This document shows, piece by piece, positions 25,245 to 34,715 of a DNA stretch of 64,000 bases (position 1 is the stretch's first letter; each line of letters begins with the position of its first letter). Source of the DNA: Comamonadaceae bacterium CG12_big_fil_rev_8_21_14_0_65_59_15 (GTDB lineage: Bacteria; Pseudomonadota; Gammaproteobacteria; Burkholderiales; Burkholderiaceae_C). The notes below the pieces were generated by a model. The model saw nothing but the letters and a program-made list of their open reading frames with translations, made no database searches and had not been told where the DNA came from. The stretch covers positions 56,613 through 120,612 of the forward strand of contig PCUV01000067.1 of NCBI GenBank assembly GCA_002786915.1. The letters run 5' to 3'. The position numbers and the translations under genes are program-made.

Positions 25245-27494
25245 ATGACCCAGAGCAGCCATTACCGCATTTGTCCCCTGTGTGAAGCCTGTTGCGGCTT
25301 GCAGATCACTGTGCAAGACGGCGCGGTCATCAGCGTGCGCGGCGACGCCAACGACCCCTTCAGTCACGGTTACCTCTGCCCCAAGGCGGTAGCGCTCAAA
25401 GACCTGCATGAAGACCCCGACCGGTTGCGCACGCCGATGATCAAACGCGACGGCCAACATGTGTCAGTGTCTTGGGACGAAGCGTTTACGTTCATCGGCC
25501 AACGCTTGCCCGCGCTGATGCAGCAGCACGGACGCGACGCCGTGGCGCTGGCAGTGGGCAACCCGGCGTCGCACAAGTTTGGCCTATTCACCTATTTTCC
25601 CAAGCTGGCGCGCGCATTGGGTACGCACAACGTGTATTCCGCCTCCAGCCTGGACCAGGTACCCAAGCAACTGTCGTGCGCGCTGATGTTTGGTCACTGG
25701 ATGAGCGTGCCGCTGCCCGACATCAGCCGCTGCGATCTGTTGCTGGTGATCGGGGCGAACCCGCTGGCCAGCAACGGTAGTCTGTTTACCGTGCCTGACT
25801 TCAAGGGCAAGGTGCGCGCGCTGCAGGCACGCGGTGGGCGCGTGGTGGTGATCGACCCGCGCCGCTCGGAGACCGCAGCGGTGGCCGACGCGCACCACTT
25901 TATCCGGCCGGGCAGCGACGTGTTTCTGCTGGCCGCCATGGTGCAGACGCTGTTTGCGCGTGGCTGGGTCAAGCTCGGCCGCGCTGCTGGCTGGGTGCAA
26001 GGCGTGGACGAGGTGGCGCAGGCGGTGGCGGCGTTCACCCCGCAGTCTGTGGCCGCGCGTTGTGGCGTCGCAGCCGAAACAATCGTCGAACTGAGCAACG
26101 CACTGGCGCATACGGAGCGTGCGGCGGTGTACGCGCGCATTGGCACCTGCACGCAAACCTACGGCACGTTGGCCAGTTGGCTGGTGGATGTGCTCAACGT
26201 GCTGACCGGGCATCTGGACGCGCCCGGGGGCGTGATGTTTGCCAAGGCGCCGGCATTCGCCAGCAACACGCAAGGCGCGGCCGGTGTGGGGCGCGGGGTG
26301 GCGACCGGCCGCCACCATGCGCGCGTGAGCCACGCGCCCGAGGTGATGGGCGAATTGCCCATGACCTGTCTGGCCGAAGAAATCGAAACGCCCGGCGCGG
26401 ACCAGGTGCGCGCGCTCATTACCGTGGCCACCAACCCGGTGCTGTCGGCACCCAACGGGCAGCGGCTGTCGCGCGCGCTGGAACAGCTGGACTTGATGGT
26501 CAGTGTGGATATGTACCTGAACGAAACCACGCGCCATGCCGACGTGATCTTGCCCGCAGTGTCGCCGTTGCAGGATGACCAGTACGACGTGGTCTTTTCG
26601 CAGCTGTCGTGGCGCAACCAGGCGCGCTACAGCAGCGCCGTATTGCCCCCCGACGCGCGCCCGGCGGAGTGGCAGATCTTGCTCAAGCTCGCAGCGCTGG
26701 CGCAGGGCTTGCCGAGTGACGTGGACGTGAATGCATTGGACGACGCGCAGTTTGCCCAGGAGGCGCAGCGCCAGTGGGGCGACCAGTCCAGCGCGGTGCT
26801 ACAGGCCACGCAAGGCTTGCGCGGGCCGCAGCGCTTGTTGGACGTGGCCCTGCGCGCGGGTCCTTACGGCGACTCCTTTGGTATGCGCCCGAACGGTCTC
26901 ACCTTGCAGCGTGTGATGGACGCGCCCTCAGGCATTGACCTGGGCGAGCTGCAACCGCGCCTGCCTGAGGTGCTGCGCACACCCAGCGGCCACATTGAAC
27001 TGGCGCCCGCCCTGTTGTTGGCCGACGTGCCGCGTGCCTGGGCCGATGTGACGGCGCCGGTGCCTGATCTGGTGGTGATCGGGCGGCGCGACGTGCGCAG
27101 CAACAACAGCTGGATGCACAACCTGCCCACGCTGGCCAAGGGGCCGCAGCGCTGTACCTTGCTGGTGCACCCGCAAGACGAGGCGCGTTTGGGTTTGACG
27201 GATGGGGGCATGGCCCAGCTTAGCGGGGCATATGCCAGCGTAGAGGTTCAGGTGCAAATCAGTCCCGACATGATGCCTGGCGTGGTGAGCCTGCCGCACG
27301 GCTGGGGCCACGACCTGCCTGGCACGCGGCTGGCCTTGGCCAGCCAGCGCCCCGGCGTCAACCTCAACGCCTTGCTGGACGATCAATGGCGCGACCCGCT
27401 GTCGGGCAACGCGGTGCTCAGTGGCGTACCAGTGCGGCTGGAGGCGATTCCTTCGGCTGTTGAGGCTGCGCACGCCTCGCTCTGCGCCCGCTGA
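25245..27494 (+). CDS. Molybdopterin-dependent oxidoreductase (DMSO reductase superfamily)
   Basis: This 749-residue protein has an N-terminal [4Fe-4S] site (CPLCEACCGL plus a fourth Cys in YLCPKA), Mo-bisPGD cofactor domains (VIGANPLASNGS about 170, VVVIDPRRSETA about 203, VDMYLNETTRHADVILPA about 420) and a molydopterin-dinucleotide-binding C-terminal domain (from about 600, RRDVRSNNSWMHN). There is no Tat signal, so it is cytoplasmic. No electron-transfer partner is adjacent, and I cannot identify the substrate; formate or another small organic acid are guesses. Confidence 0.85.
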   Translation: MTQSSHYRICPLCEACCGLQITVQDGAVISVRGDANDPFSHGYLCPKAVALKDLHEDPDRLRTPMIKRDGQHVSVSWDEAFTFIGQRLPALMQQHGRDAVALAVGNPASHKFGLFTYFPKLARALGTHNVYSASSLDQVPKQLSCALMFGHWMSVPLPDISRCDLLLVIGANPLASNGSLFTVPDFKGKVRALQARGGRVVVIDPRRSETAAVADAHHFIRPGSDVFLLAAMVQTLFARGWVKLGRAAGWVQGVDEVAQAVAAFTPQSVAARCGVAAETIVELSNALAHTERAAVYARIGTCTQTYGTLASWLVDVLNVLTGHLDAPGGVMFAKAPAFASNTQGAAGVGRGVATGRHHARVSHAPEVMGELPMTCLAEEIETPGADQVRALITVATNPVLSAPNGQRLSRALEQLDLMVSVDMYLNETTRHADVILPAVSPLQDDQYDVVFSQLSWRNQARYSSAVLPPDARPAEWQILLKLAALAQGLPSDVDVNALDDAQFAQEAQRQWGDQSSAVLQATQGLRGPQRLLDVALRAGPYGDSFGMRPNGLTLQRVMDAPSGIDLGELQPRLPEVLRTPSGHIELAPALLLADVPRAWADVTAPVPDLVVIGRRDVRSNNSWMHNLPTLAKGPQRCTLLVHPQDEARLGLTDGGMAQLSGAYASVEVQVQISPDMMPGVVSLPHGWGHDLPGTRLALASQRPGVNLNALLDDQWRDPLSGNAVLSGVPVRLEAIPSAVEAAHASLCAR

Positions 27495-27502
27495 CCCGCT
27501 GG

Positions 27503-27865
27503 TTACTGCGCCAGTCGCTTGCCGTGCGGCAACGTGGGCAGGCGCGCGAGCATGTCGCGACAGTAGCCGTTGATCTTCAGACATTTGTTGATTTCATCCA
27601 CTGGCAACGGCCCGGACACCACCACGATGTCGTTGGCACGCTCAATGGCGCCACTGGCACGCAAGCGTCTGCGCGTGTTGTTGGCCCAGCAGTGGATGCG
27701 CAAGGGGCTGCCGTGTTCACGAAGTGCGCCGGTGCTGGCTTCAAAGGCAATGGCCACGCTGTCCGTACGCAGGCGCAAGCGATGTTCGCCGGTCAATTTG
27801 CTTGCGGGTGTACTCAGGTCGTAGAGATGGTAGTGGCCTTCTTTGAGCCGGTACTGCAGTGTCAT
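27503..27865 (-). CDS. Conserved-looking hypothetical protein, 120 residues
   Basis: I do not recognise a family. The ATG at 27865 has a perfect AGGAGG five bases upstream, which makes translation likely. The protein has no signal peptide or membrane segment. It is basic, with an N-terminal beta-rich half (MTLQYRLKEGHYHLYDL, HRLRLRTDSVAIAFEA) and three cysteines (HCWANN, KCLKINGYC). It converges with the molybdopterin oxidoreductase gene, with eight bases between their ends, and is divergent from argP. Confidence 0.6.
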   Translation of the reverse strand: MTLQYRLKEGHYHLYDLSTPASKLTGEHRLRLRTDSVAIAFEASTGALREHGSPLRIHCWANNTRRRLRASGAIERANDIVVVSGPLPVDEINKCLKINGYCRDMLARLPTLPHGKRLAQ

Positions 27866-28024
27866 GGAACCTCCTGTCATTGACCTACATTTTGACAAAT
27901 GTAATCGCTCTTGAAAGCCAAAAAACGCCATCAATCCCCCGGAATTCGGCGCATCGCGGGTAAACCCCGAGAGCGCTCGCTGGCGTATAAACTCGCGCCC
28001 AGTCAACAGCACCGCAAAGGCCTT

Positions 28025-28957
28025 ATGAGCACGTTTGATCCCGACGCACTGGAGTGCCTGGCCGCCATCGTGGAAGAAGGTGGCTTTGAGCGCGCGGCGG
28101 TGCGCTTGTCGATTACCCAGTCGGCGGTGTCACAGCGCCTGCGCTCGCTGGAAGAACAGGTGGGCACAGTGCTGATCGTGCGCAGCCGCCCGCTCAAGGC
28201 CACCACGGCGGGCCATTTGCTGCTCAAGCACGCCATGCAGATGCGACTGCTGCGCGCCGACCTGGAGCGCGACCTGAAAGAGTTGGCACCGGGCGTGGCC
28301 ACGGCTGCGGGTGAGGACGAACGTATTTCGATTGCCGTCAACGCCGACAGCATTGCCACCTGGGCCTTGCCCGCGCTGACACCCCTGGTGCACCAGGGCA
28401 TGGGGCTGGAGATCATCACCGATGACCAGGACTTTACCTTTGACTGGCTGCGCGAAGGCCGCGTGTTGGGCTGTGTGACCACGCTGCGGGCAGCGCTGCG
28501 CAGTTGCAAGGTGCAGTCACTGGGTGCCATGCCCTATGTGGCGGTGGCGGAGCCGGGTTTTGCCGCCAAGCGGTGTCCGCAAGGTTTGCACGCGCACAAC
28601 TTCAGCCAGTTGCCCTTTATTGCCTTCAACCGCAAGGACGACCTGCAGTCCGAATTTGTGGCGCGCGTGTGTGGCCTGAAGCACGTGGCGCTGAGCCAGG
28701 TATATGTACCCAGCTCTGAGGGCCAAGTGCGCGCGGTGCTGGCGGGCTGGGGCGTGAGCGTGTTGCCCGAGCTCAAGGTGCGTGAGCACCTCCAGAGCGG
28801 CGCGCTGGTGGAGCTGATGCCGGGGCGCACGCTGCCGGTAGACTTGTATTGGCATTGCTGGAACCTGAATTCGGTGTTGCTCGATGCGCTGACCGCCGCG
28901 CTGCAATCTGAAGCCGCCAAAGTGCTGGTGAGCGACCCCAAAGAGACCCAACAGTAG
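28025..28957 (+). CDS. argP: LysR-family regulator ArgP (IciA)
   Basis: This 310-residue protein matches ArgP: the N-terminal helix-turn-helix (FERAAVRLSITQSAVSQRLR, about residues 20-40) and RPLKATTAGHLLLKHAMQM. In E. coli ArgP senses arginine and lysine and activates argO; the same protein was described as the replication inhibitor IciA. An argO/lysE exporter gene is often beside it, but none is visible here; the divergent gene is a hypothetical protein. The ATG at 28025 is chosen for the normal N terminus; a longer frame extends upstream without support. Confidence 0.87.
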   Translation: MSTFDPDALECLAAIVEEGGFERAAVRLSITQSAVSQRLRSLEEQVGTVLIVRSRPLKATTAGHLLLKHAMQMRLLRADLERDLKELAPGVATAAGEDERISIAVNADSIATWALPALTPLVHQGMGLEIITDDQDFTFDWLREGRVLGCVTTLRAALRSCKVQSLGAMPYVAVAEPGFAAKRCPQGLHAHNFSQLPFIAFNRKDDLQSEFVARVCGLKHVALSQVYVPSSEGQVRAVLAGWGVSVLPELKVREHLQSGALVELMPGRTLPVDLYWHCWNLNSVLLDALTAALQSEAAKVLVSDPKETQQ

Positions 28958-29008
28958 CCGAATAACCCGCTGCACTCATTTTTTGAACGAGTCGGCTAAT
29001 ATGCAGAC

Positions 29009-29626
29009 ATGAACTCTGCTGTCGTAACCAAGCCTTCTTTCAAGCAACGCATGTTGCAAGCGCGTGAAGACGCGATCGTGCACACCGTTAATCGCCTGCT
29101 GGCTGAAAAAGGTTTTGACGCCATGACGGTGGACGAAGTGGCTGCACAGGTGGGCATTGCCAAGGCCAGCTTGTACAAACACTTTCCCAGCAAAGAAGAC
29201 CTGGCCGCGGCGGCGATGGTGCGGCTGATGCGCCAGGCGCAGGACTTCATCGCGCAATTGCCGTCAGAAGCGAGCGCATTGGACAACCTGCGCGCCGTGG
29301 TGCGCTGGGTGTTGCAGCTCAAACTGGCGGGGGACATGCCCACCCTGCCCAGCCAAAACTCCAGTCTGCGCGCCACACTGATAGCCAACCGCGACTACAT
29401 GGACGGCCTGATGGACGTGAGCGATCGCATGGGGGCGTGGATCGAGGCTGCGCAGGCACAAGGACAGCTCAACCCGGCGCTACCTGCCATTGCCATCCTC
29501 TACACATTTTTTGCGCGTGCCTGCGACTCGGTGGTGGAGTTCTTGCAGACCGGCGGACTGTTTACCGACGAGCAGATCATTGAGCTGGTGCTGACCACCT
29601 GTTTTGATGGCCTGAAACCACGCTAG
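29009..29626 (+). CDS. TetR/AcrR-family transcriptional regulator
   Basis: This 205-residue protein has a typical N-terminal TetR helix-turn-helix (VDEVAAQVGIAKASLYKHFPSKEDL is the recognition region, about residues 41-65) and a helical ligand-binding C-terminal domain. It stands alone, 51 bases after argP, with a repeat immediately at its stop codon. The effector and target genes cannot be inferred from the neighbours. Confidence 0.87.
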   Translation: MNSAVVTKPSFKQRMLQAREDAIVHTVNRLLAEKGFDAMTVDEVAAQVGIAKASLYKHFPSKEDLAAAAMVRLMRQAQDFIAQLPSEASALDNLRAVVRWVLQLKLAGDMPTLPSQNSSLRATLIANRDYMDGLMDVSDRMGAWIEAAQAQGQLNPALPAIAILYTFFARACDSVVEFLQTGGLFTDEQIIELVLTTCFDGLKPR

Positions 29627-29659
29627 TGCTTGTCAATCAAGCGCCAGCAGCTATCCATA
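29625..29659. repeat. Dispersed hairpin repeat at the TetR stop codon
   Basis: AGTGCTTGTCAATCAAGCGC followed by CAGCAGCTAT: the arms GCTTG and CAAGC pair across TCAAT. It overlaps the stop codon of the TetR gene and ends three bases before the stop of the convergent universal stress gene, so it fills the whole gap between them. Confidence 0.6.
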
Positions 29660-29661
29660 AC

Positions 29662-30084
29662 CTAGCGAACAATCAGCACGGGCACCTTGCAACTGGCCAG
29701 TACCTCGGTGGCCACTGAGCCCACCACCAGATTCATCAGCGCGCCGTGGCCGTGCGAACCCATCACCACCAGATCGAACTTGCCGTCGCTAGCGAGCTTG
29801 GCGATGATTTCGCCGGGTTTCCCGGTTTTCCAGAGGCACTTGGAGGCACTGACGCCGTGGCGCGCCAGAAATTTGCAAACAGGTGCCGTCACGCGCACGC
29901 CTTCGTCTTCATAGTACTTTTGCACCAGCTCTTTTCCCAAGGCAGCACGCGCTTGCGATGGCAACACCACCTGCGCGGTCAGCACGACGTACTCATTGTT
30001 GGGTGAAAACAGGTCATTTGCAGCCAGATAGGCCAGCATTTTTTTGGTGTATGCACTGCCGTCAACAGCCAGAAGGACTTTCAT
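29662..30084 (-). CDS. Universal stress protein, UspA family
   Basis: This 140-residue single-domain protein starts with the usual KVLLAVDGSAYTKKML and ends with the ATP-binding signature MGSHGHGALMNLVVGSVAT, matching the G-2x-G-9x-G-(S/T) pattern of ATP-binding Usp proteins. It would act in the cytoplasm in stress survival. It is a single gene between a TetR regulator and a threonine dehydratase, with no operon partner. Confidence 0.9.
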   Translation of the reverse strand: MKVLLAVDGSAYTKKMLAYLAANDLFSPNNEYVVLTAQVVLPSQARAALGKELVQKYYEDEGVRVTAPVCKFLARHGVSASKCLWKTGKPGEIIAKLASDGKFDLVVMGSHGHGALMNLVVGSVATEVLASCKVPVLIVR

Positions 30085-30190
30085 TGCAAGACTCCTTGAA
30101 AAGTTCGTTGCAGTTTACCCAAAGCGCGCTGCACCGTGTCGTCATTTGTCAAGAAAATGCGCAACACCCGCCACGTGCTTGCCAAACCAG

Positions 30191-31426
30191 TCATGACAGC
30201 ACCACCGCCGTCAAACCTGCCTGGAGCAATGCACCCAGCACGTCCTGAATGTGCTGCGGGCCGCGCGTCTGGATCACCAGCTCGACCTCCACGTTCTGTG
30301 CCGCCAGAGTGGTAAACGCGCGCTGGTGATGTACCTCATTGATATTGGCACCCGCCGCAGCCACCGTGGCGGTGATGGTGGCCAGCGTGCCGGGCACATC
30401 ACGCGCGCTCACACGCAGGCGCGCCAGCCGACCCGCGCGCACCATGCCGCGCTCGATGATGGCCGCCAGCAGCAGCGGGTCGATATTGCCGCCGCACAAC
30501 ACCAGTCCCACGGTCTTGCCCTTGAAACGCTCCGGAAAGCGCAACAGCGCCGCCAGCGCGGCAGCGCCCGCGCCTTCCACCAGGGTTTTTTCCACTTCCA
30601 GCAGCAGCACGATGGCTTGTTCAATGTCGCCTTCATCGACCAGCAGCAAGTCGGTCACCAGCCGCGCAATGATCGCCTGCGGTAGCTGACCGGGCGTGCC
30701 GACCGCGATACCCTCGGCGATGCTGCTGTTGCCCAGTGGCAGGTGCGTGCCCTTGATGGCGTTGTACATGCCCGGGAAGCGCGTGGTTTGCACCCCGATG
30801 ATGTCGATTTCGGGCTTGAGAGCCTTGGCTGCCGTAGCCATGCCAGCGATGAGACCGCCCCCGCCTACTGCCACCACCAAGGTGTCGAGATGGGGAACCT
30901 CGGCCAGCATTTCCAACGCCACCGTGCCTTGCCCGGCCACAATGTCCGGGTCGTCGTAGGGGTGTATGAAAACGAGTTGTTCTTGCTCGGCCAGCGCCAG
31001 CGCGTGGTTGCGCGCTTCGTCCAGCGTGTCGCCGTGCAGTACCACCTGCGCGCCAAAGCCGCGTGTGCGCTCCACCTTCACCCCGGGCGTAAAGCGTGGC
31101 ATGACGATGACCGCGCGAATGCCCAGGCGCTGCGCGTGGTAGGCCACCCCTTGCGCGTGGTTACCCGCGCTCATGGCGATCACGCCGCGCGCGCGCTCGG
31201 GCGCCGTCAGTTGTGACAACTTGTTGCACGCACCGCGCTCTTTGAATGAAGCGGTGAACTGGAGGTTTTCAAACTTCAGGTACACATTGGCACCCGTGAT
31301 GTCTGACAAAGTGTGTGACGCCACGCAAGGTGTGCGCAGCACATGGCGCGCCAGGCGGACGGCGGCTTGTTCGATGGAGATCAGATCAATCATTTCGGGG
31401 TTTGGCGTCCTGGGCATATCACTCAA
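30191..31426 (-). CDS. ilvA: Threonine ammonia-lyase with C-terminal ACT domain
   Basis: This 411-residue fold-type II PLP enzyme has the cofactor lysine in FTASFKERGACNKL (about residue 61), the phosphate loop VAVGGGGLIAGMA (about 187) and a C-terminal ACT-like domain (about 335-411, RVSARDVPGTLATITATV). It deaminates threonine to 2-oxobutyrate. The single ACT domain and length resemble the TdcB-like or IlvA2 form, not the longer two-ACT biosynthetic IlvA, so a catabolic role is possible. The N-terminal start could also be the ATG 11 codons in (MIDLISIE). Confidence 0.87.
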   Translation of the reverse strand: MSDMPRTPNPEMIDLISIEQAAVRLARHVLRTPCVASHTLSDITGANVYLKFENLQFTASFKERGACNKLSQLTAPERARGVIAMSAGNHAQGVAYHAQRLGIRAVIVMPRFTPGVKVERTRGFGAQVVLHGDTLDEARNHALALAEQEQLVFIHPYDDPDIVAGQGTVALEMLAEVPHLDTLVVAVGGGGLIAGMATAAKALKPEIDIIGVQTTRFPGMYNAIKGTHLPLGNSSIAEGIAVGTPGQLPQAIIARLVTDLLLVDEGDIEQAIVLLLEVEKTLVEGAGAAALAALLRFPERFKGKTVGLVLCGGNIDPLLLAAIIERGMVRAGRLARLRVSARDVPGTLATITATVAAAGANINEVHHQRAFTTLAAQNVEVELVIQTRGPQHIQDVLGALLQAGLTAVVLS

Positions 31427-31474
31427 CCAGAGATGGGTGAGAGATCATGACCCATTATGGCAACTGCGGTTCGC

Positions 31475-32374
31475 TCACTTCGCATGGACTGGCGGAGCCG
31501 GACCGCTGGCGCGCCTGCCCAACCAGGCCGCCGTGATGATCATCAGTGCCGCGACCACAACAGATACCGTCAGGCGTTGGCCATTCACGGTCATCAACAA
31601 GGCCGTGGACAGCAGGGGCGTGAGGTAACTCAACAGGCCAATCTGGCGCGGGTCACCGGTTTTGAGCGCTTTGTCCCACAGAAAAAAAGCTGCACCCATG
31701 GGCCCCAGGCCAATCAGCGCAATCAGCAACCAGTCACGGGTGCTGAGTACGGTAGCGGGTTCCATCAACGCATGGCACAGCAGGGACAGCAGTCCGGACA
31801 ACAGCGCAAAGCCGCCAATGGCGGAGGTGGCAAACGGTGCCACCCGGGTGGTCAGCAGCGAGTAGCTGGCCCAGATAAAGGCAGCGGCTACCGCAGCCAG
31901 ATAGCCCCAGGACCAGTGCACATCCAAGGCCGCACCGTTGCTGGGGTTGCCCCCCAGAATGACGACCGCAGCGCCGCCAAAACCCAGCGCTGCTGCACCG
32001 ATGTGCAGCGGGCGCAGCGTCATGCCAGGCAACAACACCGGCGCCAGCACCACAATCAGCAGCGGCCACAGGTAGTTGAGCAAGTTGGCTTGTACCGGGG
32101 GTGCCGAGCGCAGTGCCACAAACAGCAAAAAATGGTAGCAAAACAGTCCATAGACGCCCAGCGCCAGGGTCGTTGCGGGCACACGCCAGCGCGCTGGTTT
32201 AAAGCCCGACAGGGGCAGCGCAATCAGGCTGCCCACCAGCAGCGACAAGCCGGTGAGCAAAAAAGGTGGCACATGCTTCAGCGCCACGCCCATACTCGCC
32301 AGTGACCCCCACAGCCCGATGGCCGCCAGCGCCAGCAAGGTGGACTGCGAAGTGTGCTTTTTGGGTTCTGTCAA
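31475..32374 (-). CDS. DMT-superfamily exporter, YddG-like (aromatic amino acid exporter)
   Basis: This 299-residue protein has ten membrane segments in two EamA repeats. LLALAAIGLWGSLASMGVAL and NLLNYLWPLLIVVLAP are typical of the YddG branch, whose E. coli member exports aromatic amino acids and paraquat. Its substrate here is not known. It ends 48 bases from the start of the threonine dehydratase gene on the same strand, so the two may be co-transcribed. Confidence 0.8.
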   Translation of the reverse strand: MTEPKKHTSQSTLLALAAIGLWGSLASMGVALKHVPPFLLTGLSLLVGSLIALPLSGFKPARWRVPATTLALGVYGLFCYHFLLFVALRSAPPVQANLLNYLWPLLIVVLAPVLLPGMTLRPLHIGAAALGFGGAAVVILGGNPSNGAALDVHWSWGYLAAVAAAFIWASYSLLTTRVAPFATSAIGGFALLSGLLSLLCHALMEPATVLSTRDWLLIALIGLGPMGAAFFLWDKALKTGDPRQIGLLSYLTPLLSTALLMTVNGQRLTVSVVVAALMIITAAWLGRRASGPAPPVHAK

Positions 32375-32416
32375 GCGCGCCCCTGCGACGCGTCGGCCTG
32401 GTCGTTCATGTGGGTA

Positions 32417-32474
32417 AATCAGTTATATAAAAAAGTGCCTCCAGCCCTTATTCAATAAGCGCTAGCAGCTATTT
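32417..32474. repeat. Best-preserved copy of the dispersed hairpin repeat
   Basis: CAGTTATATAAAAAAGTGCC then TCCAGCCCTTATTCAATAAG and CGCTAGCAGCTAT. CTTATT and AATAAG pair around a single C. It lies between the DMT exporter start and the stop of the diguanylate cyclase gene (32473-32475), which it almost overlaps. This is the copy used to recognise the others. Confidence 0.7.
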
Positions 32475-34497
32475 AAGGCGTAGCAGTCAAGCCTTCATGA
32501 AAGACTTGTACCTGGTTGCGCCCCGCCTCTTTGGCATGGTACATGGCCGTATCTGCATTCTTGAGCAAGTCCGCTTCGCTGCCGCCGTGCTCAGGGTACA
32601 TGGCGATGCCCAAACTGGATGAAATGCTGACCGTGTGCGCTCCCAGATCAAACGGTTGTTCCAGTGCATGGCGGATTTTGTTGGCCACCACCATCGCGTC
32701 CTGCATGGATGCCACATCCAGCAGCATCACGACAAATTCGTCGCCCCCAATGCGCGCCACGGTGTCGGAGTCGCGCAGCACGCACTGTTGGAGGCGCTCA
32801 GCCACGGCCTGCAGCAGCAGGTCGCCTACCGGATGCCCGAGCTCGTCATTGACGGGTTTGAACTTGTCCAGGTCGATGAACATCAGCACCAAGTGTTGCT
32901 GTTCGCGTTGGGCTACCGCCAGCGCCTGCGCCAGTCGGTCCCCCAGCAACGCACGATTGGGCAGTTCGGTCAACACGTCGTAATGCGCCAGGTGGTGCAT
33001 ACGCTCTTCACTGGCCTTGCGCTCCGAAATGTCCGAGAACACCGCCACGTAATTGGTCAGCACGCCCTGGGCATCGCACACGCGTTTAATGGACAGCCAT
33101 TCCACGTACAGTTGCCCGCTCTTGCGTCGGTTGCGGATTTCGCCATGCCAGCCGTTTTGCGTGTTGATGCTGTTCCACATGGCTTGGTAAAACGCGTCGT
33201 CATGCGTGCCAGAGGCCAACAGGCTGGGCGTCTTTCCAATCGCTTCATCCTCGCTGTACCCGGTGATCACGGTAAAGGCCGGGTTGACCGAGATGATGGT
33301 GTTGCTGGCGTCGGTCACTGTCACCGCTTCGTCCATGGTGTGCAGCACGGTGGAAGACAGTTGCAAGGCTTGTTCGTGTTCGTGGCGCTCAGTAATGTCG
33401 CTGTGCGTGCCGATCATGCGCAGCGGGTTTCCTTTTGCGTCGCGGCTGACCACCATGCCACGTGACAGGATCCACTTCCAGCTGCCGTCTTTGCAGTGCA
33501 TGCGCCGTTCGCTGACGTAAGTGGAGGTGGCACCCCGAAAGTAGGCTTCACGGTCGGCAATCACCTGGGGCAGGTCATCCGGGTGCACGCGCGCGTCCCA
33601 CGGCTCAGTGCGGTCTTCAAGTTCTTCGTCGGCAAAGCCATACAACGACTTGTAGCGTTTGGAAAAAACCACTTCACCCGTTTGCAGGTTGCGGTCCCAA
33701 ACGCCGTCGCCGGCGCCTTCCAGGGCAAACTTCCAGCGCTCTTCACTTTCAGCCAGTGCCGCCTGGGCGCGCTGGCGCGCTGCGCTTTGCGCAACGAGCC
33801 GGTCTTGCGCGCGTTTGACGATGGAAAACACCGTCAGGTACAAAAGCGCCAGCAACACGACCACAGACCCCACCAGCTTGATCTCACGCTGGCGGATTTG
33901 CTGCAACACCACCGTGGCGTCGCGGTAAATTTCAAACACACCGGTGACCTGGCCTGTGAGGGGGTCGTGGCGAGGAATGTAGCTTTCAACCATGTCACGG
34001 TCGGTCAGCTCGCCTTCAAACGTGCTGATCTGGGCGTTATGTACCAGTTGGGAACTGCTGTTGCCTTTGATCGCGGCCTGTACGCCGACGTTACCGCTCT
34101 TGTCCTGACCGATCTGGCTGCGATCGCTTGAATAAACGGTGCGCCCGCGCAGGTCATAGACCTTGATCTTGAAAATGCCGGTGCCTTCGAGCAACTTCTG
34201 GACGTGCAGGTAAATTTCGGGGATGTGTGGGTTGTTGGCCAGCTCGGTGCCAGGTCGATCCGCTGCGTCGCGAATCAGCGGCCCAAAGTGTTTGTCCCAG
34301 GTTTCATTGGCAATGATGCGCGCGTGGTTGACGTGCTGGCTCTGGTAGTCGTTGATCAGGTTGTCCACCGACAGCACGCGAAACACATAGCCCAGCAGTG
34401 CAGCAACCACCACAAACGCCAGCAAGCTGGCCACGGCAAAACGCCGCAACAGCGATAAGCTGGTGTCGTCCGGCGCGTGCGCGTGTGGTGTTGTCAT
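32473..34497 (-). CDS. Membrane-bound PAS-GGDEF diguanylate cyclase
   Basis: About 674 residues. A first membrane helix (about 20-42), a periplasmic sensor region of about 150 residues, a second helix (about 205-227), then two PAS domains (about 245-370, the first with a PAC-like end, and about 375-495, NPAFTVITGYSEDEAIGKTP) and a C-terminal GGDEF domain. The active site RIGGDEF is intact, and RDSD five residues before it is an inhibitory I-site. It should make cyclic di-GMP in response to a periplasmic signal. There is no EAL domain. ATG at 34497 or 34506 may be the start. Confidence 0.88.
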   Translation of the reverse strand: MTTPHAHAPDDTSLSLLRRFAVASLLAFVVVAALLGYVFRVLSVDNLINDYQSQHVNHARIIANETWDKHFGPLIRDAADRPGTELANNPHIPEIYLHVQKLLEGTGIFKIKVYDLRGRTVYSSDRSQIGQDKSGNVGVQAAIKGNSSSQLVHNAQISTFEGELTDRDMVESYIPRHDPLTGQVTGVFEIYRDATVVLQQIRQREIKLVGSVVVLLALLYLTVFSIVKRAQDRLVAQSAARQRAQAALAESEERWKFALEGAGDGVWDRNLQTGEVVFSKRYKSLYGFADEELEDRTEPWDARVHPDDLPQVIADREAYFRGATSTYVSERRMHCKDGSWKWILSRGMVVSRDAKGNPLRMIGTHSDITERHEHEQALQLSSTVLHTMDEAVTVTDASNTIISVNPAFTVITGYSEDEAIGKTPSLLASGTHDDAFYQAMWNSINTQNGWHGEIRNRRKSGQLYVEWLSIKRVCDAQGVLTNYVAVFSDISERKASEERMHHLAHYDVLTELPNRALLGDRLAQALAVAQREQQHLVLMFIDLDKFKPVNDELGHPVGDLLLQAVAERLQQCVLRDSDTVARIGGDEFVVMLLDVASMQDAMVVANKIRHALEQPFDLGAHTVSISSSLGIAMYPEHGGSEADLLKNADTAMYHAKEAGRNQVQVFHEGLTATP

Positions 34498-34715
34498 GTT
34501 CACCATGTTGTGGTTAGGGGCGCTATGGTAACGCGCACACGACGAATAGAATCGCCCCCTTATCCGCACGGCCACAACGCTACCCTGTCAGGGGCAGGTC
34601 GTTTCATCGGGAAAATTCCATGTTCAAGAGTTCGTTGTTGCTGCTGTTGCAGGGCTGGCCCAGTCCTCTTGGTGCATCTGGTGTGTTTATTCTTGTCTTG
34701 AACTGTCTTTGACCC

